DNA of 64,000 nucleotides from Microvirgula aerodenitrificans DSM 15089 (lineage in GTDB: Bacteria > Pseudomonadota > Gammaproteobacteria > Burkholderiales > Aquaspirillaceae). The first letter of the stretch is position 1. Each line of letters opens with the position of its first letter. Below, in pieces: positions 17,665 to 24,251 of this stretch. The translations under genes and the position numbers were made by a program. Location: positions 186,001 to 250,000 of the forward strand of contig NZ_JHVK01000001.1 in NCBI RefSeq assembly GCF_000620105.1, written 5' to 3'. The notes under the pieces are model-generated. The model was given only the letters and a program-made list of their open reading frames with translations, was not told the origin of the DNA and ran no database searches.

Positions 17665-19461
17665 ATGTTCGATCCGAAACCCGTACTCGCCACCCTGCCG
17701 AACCTGCCGGGGGTTTACCGCATGCTGGACGCGGATGCGCAGGTGCTTTATGTCGGCAAGGCCGTCGACCTGAAGCGTCGCGTCAGCCAGTATTTCCAGA
17801 AGTCCGACCTCAGCCCGCGCATCCGGCTGATGGTGCGCCAGATCGCGTCGATCGAGACCACCGTGGCCCGTTCCGAGGCCGAGGCGCTGGTGCTGGAAAA
17901 CAACCTGATCAAGTCGCTGACGCCGAAGTACAACATCCTGTTCCGCGACGACAAGTCCTATCCGTACCTGATGCTGTCCGGTCATGCCTATCCGCAACTG
18001 GCCTATTACCGCGGTGCGCTGGACCGGCAGCACCAGTATTTTGGCCCGTACCCGAATGGCCTGGCGGTGCGCGAGGCCATTCATGTGCTGCAGCGGGTCT
18101 TCAAGTTGCGAACCTGTGAGGATGCGGTGTTCGCCAACCGCTCGCGGCCCTGTCTGCTGTACCAGATCAAGCGCTGCACCGCGCCCTGTGTCGGGCGGAT
18201 CTCTGACGACGACTACCGTGCCGACGTGCGCCGCGCGTCCGACTTCCTGTCCGGCCGGCAAAGCGAACTGATCGACGAGCTGACGGCGGACATGGTGGCG
18301 GCCAGTGCCGAGCTGGCGTTCGAGAAGGCGGCCGAGCTGCGCGACCAGATCCAGGCGCTGGCCCGGGTGCAGGAGCGCCAGTACGTCAGCAGCAATTCGA
18401 GCGAAATCGACTGCGACGTCGCTGCCTGTGTGGTGTGGCAGGGCATGCCGTGCGTGAACCTGGTCATGATCCGCGGCGGGCGTCATCTGGGGGACAAGCG
18501 CTTTTTCCCCGACAACGCCGACGAGATGGACGAGCGCGGCATTGTCGAGGCTTTCCTGCTGCAGCATTACGGCCGCCAGCCGGCGCCCGGCGTCATCTAT
18601 GTGAACCAGCCGGTCGACGGCGTCGTTACCGAGGCGCTGGCCAGCCTGGCCGGCCACCGGGTGGCCATCGTGTCGAACCCGAATGGCGAACGCCGGGTCT
18701 GGCTCGATATGGCCGAGAAGAATGCCCGGCTGTCGATCGAGCAGCGACTGTCCGGCCAGGCGACCCAGGAGGCGCGGCTGGCCGCGCTGGGCGAGGCGCT
18801 GGGCTACGAGAATGTCGAGCGGCTGGAGTGCTTCGACATCAGCCACACCATGGGCGAGGCGACCGTGGCCAGCTGCGTGGTCTATGACAAGGGCGCGATG
18901 CAGCCGGGCGAGTACCGCCATTTCAACATCAGCGGCATCACGCCGGGCGATGACTATGCGGCGATGCGCGATGCGCTGAACCGGCGCTACGCCCGGCTGG
19001 CCGCCGGCGAGGGCAAGCTGCCCGATGTGCTGCTGATCGACGGCGGCAAGGGCCAGGTCGGGGTGGCGCTGGAGGTGCTCAACGAGCTGGGCCTGAACGA
19101 TCTGCCCATTGTCGGCGTGGCCAAGGGCGAGGCGCGCAAGCCCGGCCTGGAGACCCTGATACTGGTTCGCGAGCAAAAGGCGATACAATTGCCGAAAGAC
19201 CATCCAGCACTGCACCTGATCCAGACGGTACGAGACGAAGCGCACCGCTTCGCCATCACCGGCCACCGCGCACGCCGGGCCAAGGCGCGCACCGTTTCTT
19301 CGCTCGAACAGATTGCCGGCGTGGGTCCCAAGCGCAGGCAGCGGCTGCTGACCCGGTTCGGCGGCCTGAAGGGGCTGGCGGCGGCGAGCGTGGACGATAT
19401 CGCCCAGGTGGAAGGCATCAACCGCGTGCTGGCGGAAAAAATACATGCCGCGCTGCATTGA
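17665..19461 (+). CDS. uvrC: UvrABC excinuclease subunit C
   Basis: From ATG 17665 ([20 protein letters not shown]) the protein has 598 residues. An N-terminal GIY-YIG nuclease domain (about 10-95, [24 protein letters not shown]) makes the 3' incision. A UVR/UvrB-binding segment ([19 protein letters not shown]) follows, and a RNase H-like domain for the 5' incision ([29 protein letters not shown]). Tandem helix-hairpin-helix motifs close it ([18 protein letters not shown]). It acts in nucleotide excision repair. It is followed at 30 bases by pgsA and then tRNA genes, a layout resembling the uvrC-pgsA-glyW-cysT layout of E. coli. The plus-strand frame extends upstream across guaB but without a start context. 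Confidence 0.97.
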   Translation: MFDPKPVLATLPNLPGVYRMLDADAQVLYVGKAVDLKRRVSQYFQKSDLSPRIRLMVRQIASIETTVARSEAEALVLENNLIKSLTPKYNILFRDDKSYPYLMLSGHAYPQLAYYRGALDRQHQYFGPYPNGLAVREAIHVLQRVFKLRTCEDAVFANRSRPCLLYQIKRCTAPCVGRISDDDYRADVRRASDFLSGRQSELIDELTADMVAASAELAFEKAAELRDQIQALARVQERQYVSSNSSEIDCDVAACVVWQGMPCVNLVMIRGGRHLGDKRFFPDNADEMDERGIVEAFLLQHYGRQPAPGVIYVNQPVDGVVTEALASLAGHRVAIVSNPNGERRVWLDMAEKNARLSIEQRLSGQATQEARLAALGEALGYENVERLECFDISHTMGEATVASCVVYDKGAMQPGEYRHFNISGITPGDDYAAMRDALNRRYARLAAGEGKLPDVLLIDGGKGQVGVALEVLNELGLNDLPIVGVAKGEARKPGLETLILVREQKAIQLPKDHPALHLIQTVRDEAHRFAITGHRARRAKARTVSSLEQIAGVGPKRRQRLLTRFGGLKGLAAASVDDIAQVEGINRVLAEKIHAALH

Positions 19462-19491
19462 GCCGTGCGGAAGACAACCGAAGACCGAGCG

Positions 19492-20073
19492 ATGCCGTTT
19501 AATTTTCCTATCTTGTTGACCTGGATGCGCGTGGCGCTGATCCCGGTGTTCGTGGCAGTGTTCTACCTGCCGGTAAGCTGGATCCAGGTGGAAACGGCCA
19601 ATCTGGTCGGGGCGCTGATCTTTGCGTTCGCTGCGGTGACCGACTGGCTCGATGGCTTTCTCGCCCGGCGCTGGGGGCAGACCTCGGCATTCGGCGCTTT
19701 CCTCGACCCGGTGGCGGACAAGCTGATCGTCGCGGCGGCGCTGATCCTGCTGGTGCGCCTGGAACGGACCGACAGCATCCTGGCGATGATCATCATCGGT
19801 CGCGAAATCACCATTTCGGCATTGCGCGAATGGATGGCGCAGCTTGGCCAGCGCAAGAGCGTCGCCGTGGCCACCGTCGGCAAGCTGAAGACCACGGCAC
19901 AGATGGTTGCCATTCTGCTGCTGCTGTCCGATGCGCCGCTGGTTCCGTATGTCGATACAAATTTGCTGGGAAATGTGCTGATGGTGATCGCGGCCATTCT
20001 TACTTTGTGGTCAATGGTTTATTACCTGAAAATGGCTTCGGTCGAGCTGTCGGGTAAAAAAATCGACGTCTGA
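19492..20073 (+). CDS. pgsA: CDP-diacylglycerol-glycerol-3-phosphate 3-phosphatidyltransferase
   Basis: The ATG at 19492 ([20 protein letters not shown]) matches the usual PgsA N-terminus; a GTG at 19465 would add nine residues. The 193-residue membrane protein has four or more helices and the CDP-alcohol phosphotransferase motif [27 protein letters not shown], with all acidic metal ligands present. It makes phosphatidylglycerophosphate, the precursor of phosphatidylglycerol and cardiolipin, at the inner membrane. It probably shares the uvrC transcript. Confidence 0.95.
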   Translation: MPFNFPILLTWMRVALIPVFVAVFYLPVSWIQVETANLVGALIFAFAAVTDWLDGFLARRWGQTSAFGAFLDPVADKLIVAAALILLVRLERTDSILAMIIIGREITISALREWMAQLGQRKSVAVATVGKLKTTAQMVAILLLLSDAPLVPYVDTNLLGNVLMVIAAILTLWSMVYYLKMASVELSGKKIDV

Positions 20074-20078
20074 TGGGG

Positions 20079-20106
20079 TTGACAGCCATTCGGCAATCCC
20101 TATAAT
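20079..20106 (+). promoter_or_regulatory. Consensus sigma-70 promoter of the tRNA cluster
   Basis: TTGACA (20079-20084) and TATAAT (20101-20106) are both perfect consensus hexamers with a 16-base spacer, about 49 bases upstream of the first tRNA. This separates tRNA expression from pgsA. Confidence 0.85.
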
Positions 20107-20154
20107 TCGCAATCTCTCGCGACGGCAACGACGCGGGAGGCAAAGAGAAAGTAT

Positions 20155-20230
20155 GCGGGAATAGCTCAGTTGGTAGAGCGCAACCTTGCCAAGGTTGAGG
20201 TCGCGAGTTCGAGCCTCGTTTCCCGCTCCA
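20155..20230 (+). tRNA. tRNA-Gly (GCC), copy 1
   Basis: The 76-base cloverleaf has acceptor GCGGGAA pairing with TTCCCGC, anticodon loop TTGCCAA (anticodon GCC), a TTCGAGC T-arm and encoded CCA. It is identical to the copy 31 bases downstream. Confidence 0.97.
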
Positions 20231-20261
20231 CTTCTTTCTTTGCGGCAGAAAATCACGGTAT

Positions 20262-20337
20262 GCGGGAATAGCTCAGTTGGTAGAGCGCAACCTTGCCAAG
20301 GTTGAGGTCGCGAGTTCGAGCCTCGTTTCCCGCTCCA
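20262..20337 (+). tRNA. tRNA-Gly (GCC), copy 2
   Basis: This 76-base gene is identical over its whole length to the tRNA at 20155-20230, with only a few shared flanking bases, so it arose by recent tandem duplication or is kept identical by gene conversion. Anticodon GCC, CCA encoded. Confidence 0.97.
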
Positions 20338-20378
20338 GTTTTATCCCGGCAGGAAGTGTTCCTGCCGTGCCGTTCAAA

Positions 20379-20452
20379 GGCGGGGTAGCAAAGTGGTTAT
20401 GCAGCGGACTGCAAATCCGTAGACGCCGGTTCGATTCCGACCCCCGCCTCCA
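20379..20452 (+). tRNA. tRNA-Cys (GCA)
   Basis: The 74-base gene has acceptor GGCGGGG with CCCCGCC, anticodon loop CTGCAAA (anticodon GCA), a short variable loop and encoded CCA. It is the last gene in the uvrC-pgsA-tRNA transcription region. Confidence 0.97.
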
Positions 20453-20465
20453 GTGACACCGAAGT

Positions 20466-20495
20466 AAAAAGCCACCGTCCCGACGGTGGCTTTTT
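20466..20495 (+). terminator. Intrinsic terminator after tRNA-Cys
   Basis: The stem AAAAAGCCACCGTC pairs perfectly with GACGGTGGCTTTTT around a two-base centre and ends in T5. The A tract on the other side would also stop the converging minus-strand small gene. Confidence 0.92.
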
Positions 20496-20543
20496 GCATG
20501 GGCGGCATTCAGGCGGGCACCTGTCACGGTGCCCGCCGGCGTT

Positions 20544-20708
20544 TCAGTTCAGGCGGCCGGCGCGGTTGACCACCCAGCCATGCTTGCCGGCGACGACGTT
20601 GACCTGTTTCAGGCCCTCCGCCAGCTTCTGCCGTGCGTACAGCATCGCCTCGCGTTCGGTGGGAAAGACCGCCAGGCGGCGGGGAATGAAGTTCATCAGA
20701 TGGGACAT
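20544..20708 (-). CDS. Small basic protein of unknown function downstream of umuD
   Basis: The ATG at 20708 is preceded by GGAGGT at six bases, a strong ribosome site, which supports translation. The 54-residue product (MSHLMNFIPRRLAVFPTERE...) is basic, lacks a signal peptide or membrane helix, and resembles no family I recognise; the middle (REAMLYARQKLAEGLKQVNVV) looks like one amphipathic helix followed by a beta-hairpin. It lies 52 bases downstream of the UmuD-like gene on the same strand and could share its damage-inducible transcript. An internal segment, KHGWVVNRAG, might form a small beta sheet. Confidence 0.65.
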   Translation of the reverse strand: MSHLMNFIPRRLAVFPTEREAMLYARQKLAEGLKQVNVVAGKHGWVVNRAGRLN

Positions 20709-20760
20709 GGTGACCTCCGCAATACGGTGACGACTGCGATAAAGGTAAGCGGGACCGGGG

Positions 20761-21369
20761 CTAGCGGAATTTCTTGATGCAGCCGGTAACGACGCCGACG
20801 AGCAGCAACTCCTGCTCGCCGCAGAATTCCATGGGCTCGAAGTCCGGGTTCTCGGGCAGCAGCGCCACGCGGCCACCCTTGCGGTACAGGCGTTTGACCG
20901 TGGCACCTTCACCCGGGATCTCGGCGAGTACAATGTCATTGTGCCCGGCCTCGAGCTTGCGGTCTATGACAAGCAGATCTCCTTCGTCGATGCCGCAGCC
21001 GATCATCGACAGGCCCTTGACCCGATACATGATGGTCGACGGCGCATCGCGCAGCAGGTAGTCGTTCAGATCCAGCTGCTCGCTCTCGAAGTCGGCGGCG
21101 GGGGACGGCAGGCCGGCACGGACCGAGACGCCGGCCAGCGGGATGGCGACCCGGGGCGCATCGGGCATCGGGCGGTAGACCTGGTCGGCCGGCAGTGGCG
21201 GGAACAGGCCGCGTCGTCGCTCGGAGCGCAGGCGGGCCAGCTCGAGCAGCGAGTCGCGATCGGCCTCGGGCAGGCGGACGATCACGGTCGGCTCGCCACC
21301 GAACTGGCCGGTACCGGCCTTGCGGCCGGCGCCGGGTTTGCGTTGTCGGGGTTTCGGGGTTTCGCTCAT
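20761..21369 (-). CDS. umuD: UmuD-like S24 autoprotease with N-terminal extension
   Basis: Residues 73-202 match E. coli UmuD: scissile A85-G86 in VRAGLPSPAADF, catalytic S121 in KGLSMIGCGIDEGD and general base K159 in ATVKRLY. The protein should therefore cut itself on RecA filaments and, in the family, the product serves polymerase V. The first 70 residues are extra: a basic, Gly-rich AT-hook-like segment (RQRKPGAGRKAG) followed by EPTVIVRLPEADRDSLLELARLR, which could bind DNA as in extended UmuD proteins that act as repressors. No umuC is adjacent. An 18-bp-arm palindrome ends two bases before the ATG, and no Shine-Dalgarno site is visible, so leaderless or structure-controlled translation is possible. 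Confidence 0.85.
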   Translation of the reverse strand: MSETPKPRQRKPGAGRKAGTGQFGGEPTVIVRLPEADRDSLLELARLRSERRRGLFPPLPADQVYRPMPDAPRVAIPLAGVSVRAGLPSPAADFESEQLDLNDYLLRDAPSTIMYRVKGLSMIGCGIDEGDLLVIDRKLEAGHNDIVLAEIPGEGATVKRLYRKGGRVALLPENPDFEPMEFCGEQELLLVGVVTGCIKKFR

Positions 21370-21371
21370 GC

Positions 21372-21416
21372 GCGGGGTTTCTGTTATTCGTGTAACAAGA
21401 ATAACAGAAACCCCGC
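21372..21416. promoter_or_regulatory. Perfect 18-bp inverted repeat abutting the umuD start
   Basis: The arms 21372-21389 and 21399-21416 (starting gcggggtttctgttattc) are exact complements around the 9-base centre gtgtaacaa. The repeat ends 2 bases before the umuD ATG, and codons 3-5 of umuD repeat GAAACCCCG once more. CTGT and ACAG occur in the arms but not at LexA-box spacing. It could be an autoregulatory operator or an mRNA hairpin. Confidence 0.8.
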
Positions 21417-21457
21417 TGTCGGCAAGCCCGTGTCGGCGTACAGGCCGACGAACGGTG

Positions 21458-22510
21458 TCAGGGCGCCGGATTCGGCTGCCGGGTGTGGATGGCTTCGATG
21501 CCGGCCAGCAGCGTGGCGTCGAGGGTGACATCGATGCTGCGCAGGTTCTCTTCCAGCTGCGCCAGCGTAGTCGCGCCAATGATGTTGCTGAGTACGAACG
21601 GGCGGCTGTTGACCCACGCCAGCGCCAGTTGCGCCGGTGTCAGCCCATGGGCGTCGGCCAGGGCGACGTACTGCGCGGTGGCGGCCTCGGCCTGCGGATT
21701 GCTGTAGCGGACAAAGCGGTCGAACAGGGTCAGGCGGCCGCCGGCCGGCCGGGCGCCGTTCAGGTACTTGCCGGACAGGACGCCGAATGCCAGCGGCGAA
21801 TAGGCGAGCAGGCCGATGCCGTCGCGGTGGGCGAATTCTGACAGGCCGATCTCGTAGCTGCGGTTCAGCAGGCTGTACGGATTCTGGATCGACATGATGC
21901 GTGGCAGGTCGGCATGGCGGGCGGCTTCCAGGAAGCGGCCGACTCCCCACGGAGTTTCATTGGACACGCCGATATGGCGCACCTTGCCGGCCGCGATGAA
22001 TTCCTTCAGCACGGCGAGGGTTTCCTCGATGGGGGCGCTGTCCGGCGCGTCGTCCTGGTAGGGGTAGCCGAGCTTGCCGAAGTAGTTGGCATTGCGATCC
22101 GGCCAGTGCAGCTGGTACAGGTCGACGTAGTTGGTGCCCAGGCGCTTGAGGCTGGCGTCGAGGGCGGCGGTCAGATTGGCGCGGTCGAAGTGGGTGTTGC
22201 CGTCACGGAAGTGACTGGGCCGGGTCGGGTCGTTGATCGGGCCGACCACTTTGGTGGCGATCAGCACCTTGTCGCGGCGGCCGGAGCGCGCCAGCCACTG
22301 GCCGAGAATGCGCTCGGTGTCGCCCTGTGTTTCCGGGCGGGGCGGGACCGGGTACATCTCGGCGACGTCGATCAGGTTGATGCCGTGTTCAAGTGCCAGG
22401 TCGATCTGCGAAAAGGCGTCCTGCGCCGTGTTCTGTTCGCCCCAGGTCATGGTGCCCAGGGTCAGGCGGCTGATATCGAGGCCGCTGTCGCCCAATGCGA
22501 CGTATTCCAT
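21458..22510 (-). CDS. tas: NADP(H)-dependent aldo-keto reductase, Tas family
   Basis: The 350-residue product begins MEYVALGDSGLDISRLTLGTMTWGEQNT and shows the AKR catalytic set: D and Y in LIDVAEMYPVPPRPETQG, K in VLIATKVVG, and the H in LYQLHWPDR, with a C-terminal NADPH motif (NIIGATTLAQLEENL). The insertion VPPRPETQGDTE is typical of E. coli Tas, which suppresses tyrosine auxotrophy by unknown means. It would reduce aldehydes or ketones with NADPH in the cytoplasm. It is convergent to nothing and stands alone, 88 bases upstream of umuD on the same strand. Confidence 0.88.
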   Translation of the reverse strand: MEYVALGDSGLDISRLTLGTMTWGEQNTAQDAFSQIDLALEHGINLIDVAEMYPVPPRPETQGDTERILGQWLARSGRRDKVLIATKVVGPINDPTRPSHFRDGNTHFDRANLTAALDASLKRLGTNYVDLYQLHWPDRNANYFGKLGYPYQDDAPDSAPIEETLAVLKEFIAAGKVRHIGVSNETPWGVGRFLEAARHADLPRIMSIQNPYSLLNRSYEIGLSEFAHRDGIGLLAYSPLAFGVLSGKYLNGARPAGGRLTLFDRFVRYSNPQAEAATAQYVALADAHGLTPAQLALAWVNSRPFVLSNIIGATTLAQLEENLRSIDVTLDATLLAGIEAIHTRQPNPAP

Positions 22511-22646
22511 TGCGCGTCCTTTGCGAGACGGGATTCGGGTCGCTCAGGGTAGCAGAGCGGTTCGCGGCCTCAAATGGCTTCTGCTGTGCTGCAGTTAGCC
22601 GGATGGTTATATCGGTGGCATGCCGAATGGGAATTAATGCTTCACG

Positions 22647-22665
22647 AATAGAACGATTCTCATTA
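22647..22665. promoter_or_regulatory. Candidate Fur box upstream of the ECF sigma gene
   Basis: The segment aatagaacgattctcatta contains one exact Fur half-site, ATTCTCATT (22656-22664), and a degenerate second half. It lies about 50 bases upstream of the sigma-factor start, a normal place for iron control of FecI-type genes. Confidence 0.45.
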
Positions 22666-22696
22666 CTATTTAGGTTTTTTCCGACGCGGAGGGATT

Positions 22697-23212
22697 GTGG
22701 CTGACGCATCTACTGCCCATGCGGCGTCGGTGGTGGCCGAGCTCTACCACGGGCATCACCACTGGCTGTCCGGCTGGCTGCGCCGCCGGCTGGCAGACGT
22801 GGAGCAGGCCGCCGATCTGGCGCAGGACACTTTTGTGCGCGTACTGCTGTCGCGTGATGTCGGCGCGATTCAGGAACCGCGTGCCTTTCTGACCACGGTG
22901 GCGCGACGCGTGCTGGCCAATCACTACCGCCGGGCCGAGATCGAGCGCGCCTGGCTGGAGACACTCGCCGGCCTGCCGGAACCGGTGGCGCCGCCACCGG
23001 AAACGCGGCTCATGATTCTGGAAACACTGTGCGAGCTGGACCGGCTGCTGGACGGATTGCCGGCGGCGGTGCGGCGCACCTTTCTGCTGTCCCAGCTCGA
23101 TGGCCTCGGCTATGCCGAGATCGGTGCCCGGCTCGGCATCTCGGTCAGCACGGTCAAGCGGCACATGAGCCGGGCGGCGATGCAGTGTTATTTCGCCGAG
23201 CTGCCGCAATGA
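22697..23212 (+). CDS. ECF RNA polymerase sigma factor, FecI-like
   Basis: The start is a GTG at 22697 with GGAGGG four bases upstream. The 171-residue protein has sigma region 2 (LADVEQAADLAQDTFVRVLLSRD; LTTVARRVLANHYRR) and region 4 (LDGLPAAVRRTFLLSQLDGLGYAEIGARLGISVSTVKRHMSRA), without regions 1 or 3, the iron-starvation ECF pattern. It would direct transcription of the TonB receptor operon after a signal through FecR. Its stop overlaps the fecR start (ATGA), showing translational coupling. Confidence 0.93.
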   Translation: MADASTAHAASVVAELYHGHHHWLSGWLRRRLADVEQAADLAQDTFVRVLLSRDVGAIQEPRAFLTTVARRVLANHYRRAEIERAWLETLAGLPEPVAPPPETRLMILETLCELDRLLDGLPAAVRRTFLLSQLDGLGYAEIGARLGISVSTVKRHMSRAAMQCYFAELPQ

Positions 23213-24168
23213 GCCGCGCCGCGCCGTTCAGCGCCGCAGTGGCCGGTCAGGCGGTGGCCTGGCTGGTCGAGTTCGCCGATTGCCCGCCGACGCCGCAGCG
23301 GCTGGCGCAGTGGCGTTCGTGGCTGGACGCCGACCCGGTTCACCATCAGGCCTGGCAGCGGATCGAGACGGTGCGGGCGCGCTGGCGGCAACTGCCGGCC
23401 GGCGCCGCGCGCGATACGCTGGAGCGGCCGGCCTCGCCGGCCCGCCGCCGTGCATTGCAGGCGCTGGGCGTGCTGGCCGTCGGCGGCACGTCGGCGCTGC
23501 TGGTCGCGCGGGCGCAGCCGTGGCAGGCCGATTATCTGACCGGGGTCGGCGAGACGCGCAGCGTGGCGCTGGCCGACGGTGTGCGGCTGACGCTGAATAC
23601 CGACAGCGCCATTGCGCTGGGCCGCGATCCGCGCAGGCATCAGGTCACGCTGCTGTGCGGCGAAGTGCTGGCCAGCGTGTCGGCCCGCGCCGGGCGGCCG
23701 CTGCGTCTTGCCTGCGGGCAGGGATGGGCGGAGGCCGTTGAGGCGCAGTTCGTGCTGCGTGCCGGCGGGGACAGCGACACGCTCGGCGTGCACACCGGCG
23801 CGGTGCGGCTCTGTCCGTCCGCGGCCCGGCCCCTGTCGCTGCCTGCAGGCAGACAGGTGCGCTTCCGTGCGGCAGGCATCGTGTCGAACGTCGTGCTGGC
23901 GGCGGAGGACGCCAGCTGGGCCGATGGCATGCTGGTGGTGTCCGGCTGGCGGCTGGCCGATCTGCTTGCCGAACTGGGGCGCTACCGGCATGGCTGGATC
24001 CACTGCGACCCTGCCATTGCCGGGCTGCGCGTCTCCGGCACCTATCCGCTGGCCGATACCGACCGCATCCTGCAGTTGCTCGCCAGCGGGCTGGGGCTGG
24101 AGCTGCGCCAGCGCACCCGATTGTGGGTCGGGCTGTATCCGCGCCCGCCCGCTCCGGTCGCCATCTGA
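23209..24168 (+). CDS. FecR-type transmembrane anti-sigma/signal transducer
   Basis: The 319-residue product has a cytoplasmic N-terminal DUF4880 part (FSAAVAGQAVAWLVEFADCP; WRSWLDADPVHHQAWQRIE), a single membrane helix (about 88-104, ALQALGVLAVGGTSALLVA), and a periplasmic FecR domain (GETRSVALADGVRLTLNTDSAIAL; CGEVLASVSA) followed by a C-terminal STN-interacting region (YPLADTDRILQLLASGLGLELRQR). FecR receives the signal from the receptor's STN domain and controls the sigma factor. It overlaps the sigma gene by 4 bases and precedes the TonB receptor. Confidence 0.93.
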   Translation: MSRAAPFSAAVAGQAVAWLVEFADCPPTPQRLAQWRSWLDADPVHHQAWQRIETVRARWRQLPAGAARDTLERPASPARRRALQALGVLAVGGTSALLVARAQPWQADYLTGVGETRSVALADGVRLTLNTDSAIALGRDPRRHQVTLLCGEVLASVSARAGRPLRLACGQGWAEAVEAQFVLRAGGDSDTLGVHTGAVRLCPSAARPLSLPAGRQVRFRAAGIVSNVVLAAEDASWADGMLVVSGWRLADLLAELGRYRHGWIHCDPAIAGLRVSGTYPLADTDRILQLLASGLGLELRQRTRLWVGLYPRPPAPVAI

Positions 24169-24185
24169 AAATAATCCGTATTTTC
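24167..24185. promoter_or_regulatory. Inverted repeat at the fecR stop, before the TonB receptor
   Basis: GAAAATA (24167-24173) and TATTTTC (24179-24185) are perfect inverted arms with a 5-base centre. They overlap the fecR stop codon and lie 67 bases upstream of the receptor ATG, within the expected ECF promoter region. They might be part of that promoter or a regulator site. Confidence 0.4.
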
Positions 24186-24251
24186 ATGGTCCGTTTTTTC
24201 GTCTCGCGTGACAGCAGAGAGAGAACTCCACTGCACAGAGAGACAGAAGAC

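Noticed and set aside
16090-19458. Minus-strand open frame of 1122 codons spanning uvrC and guaB
   Set aside because: Only its last 486 codons are guaB. The rest is the antisense of uvrC, open because high-GC codon use avoids stops on the other strand; it has no family match or ribosome site.
21372-21416. LexA (SOS) box upstream of umuD
   Set aside because: CTGT and ACAG are present but separated by 19 bases and not the 8 of the E. coli-type box, so I call it an unassigned palindrome.
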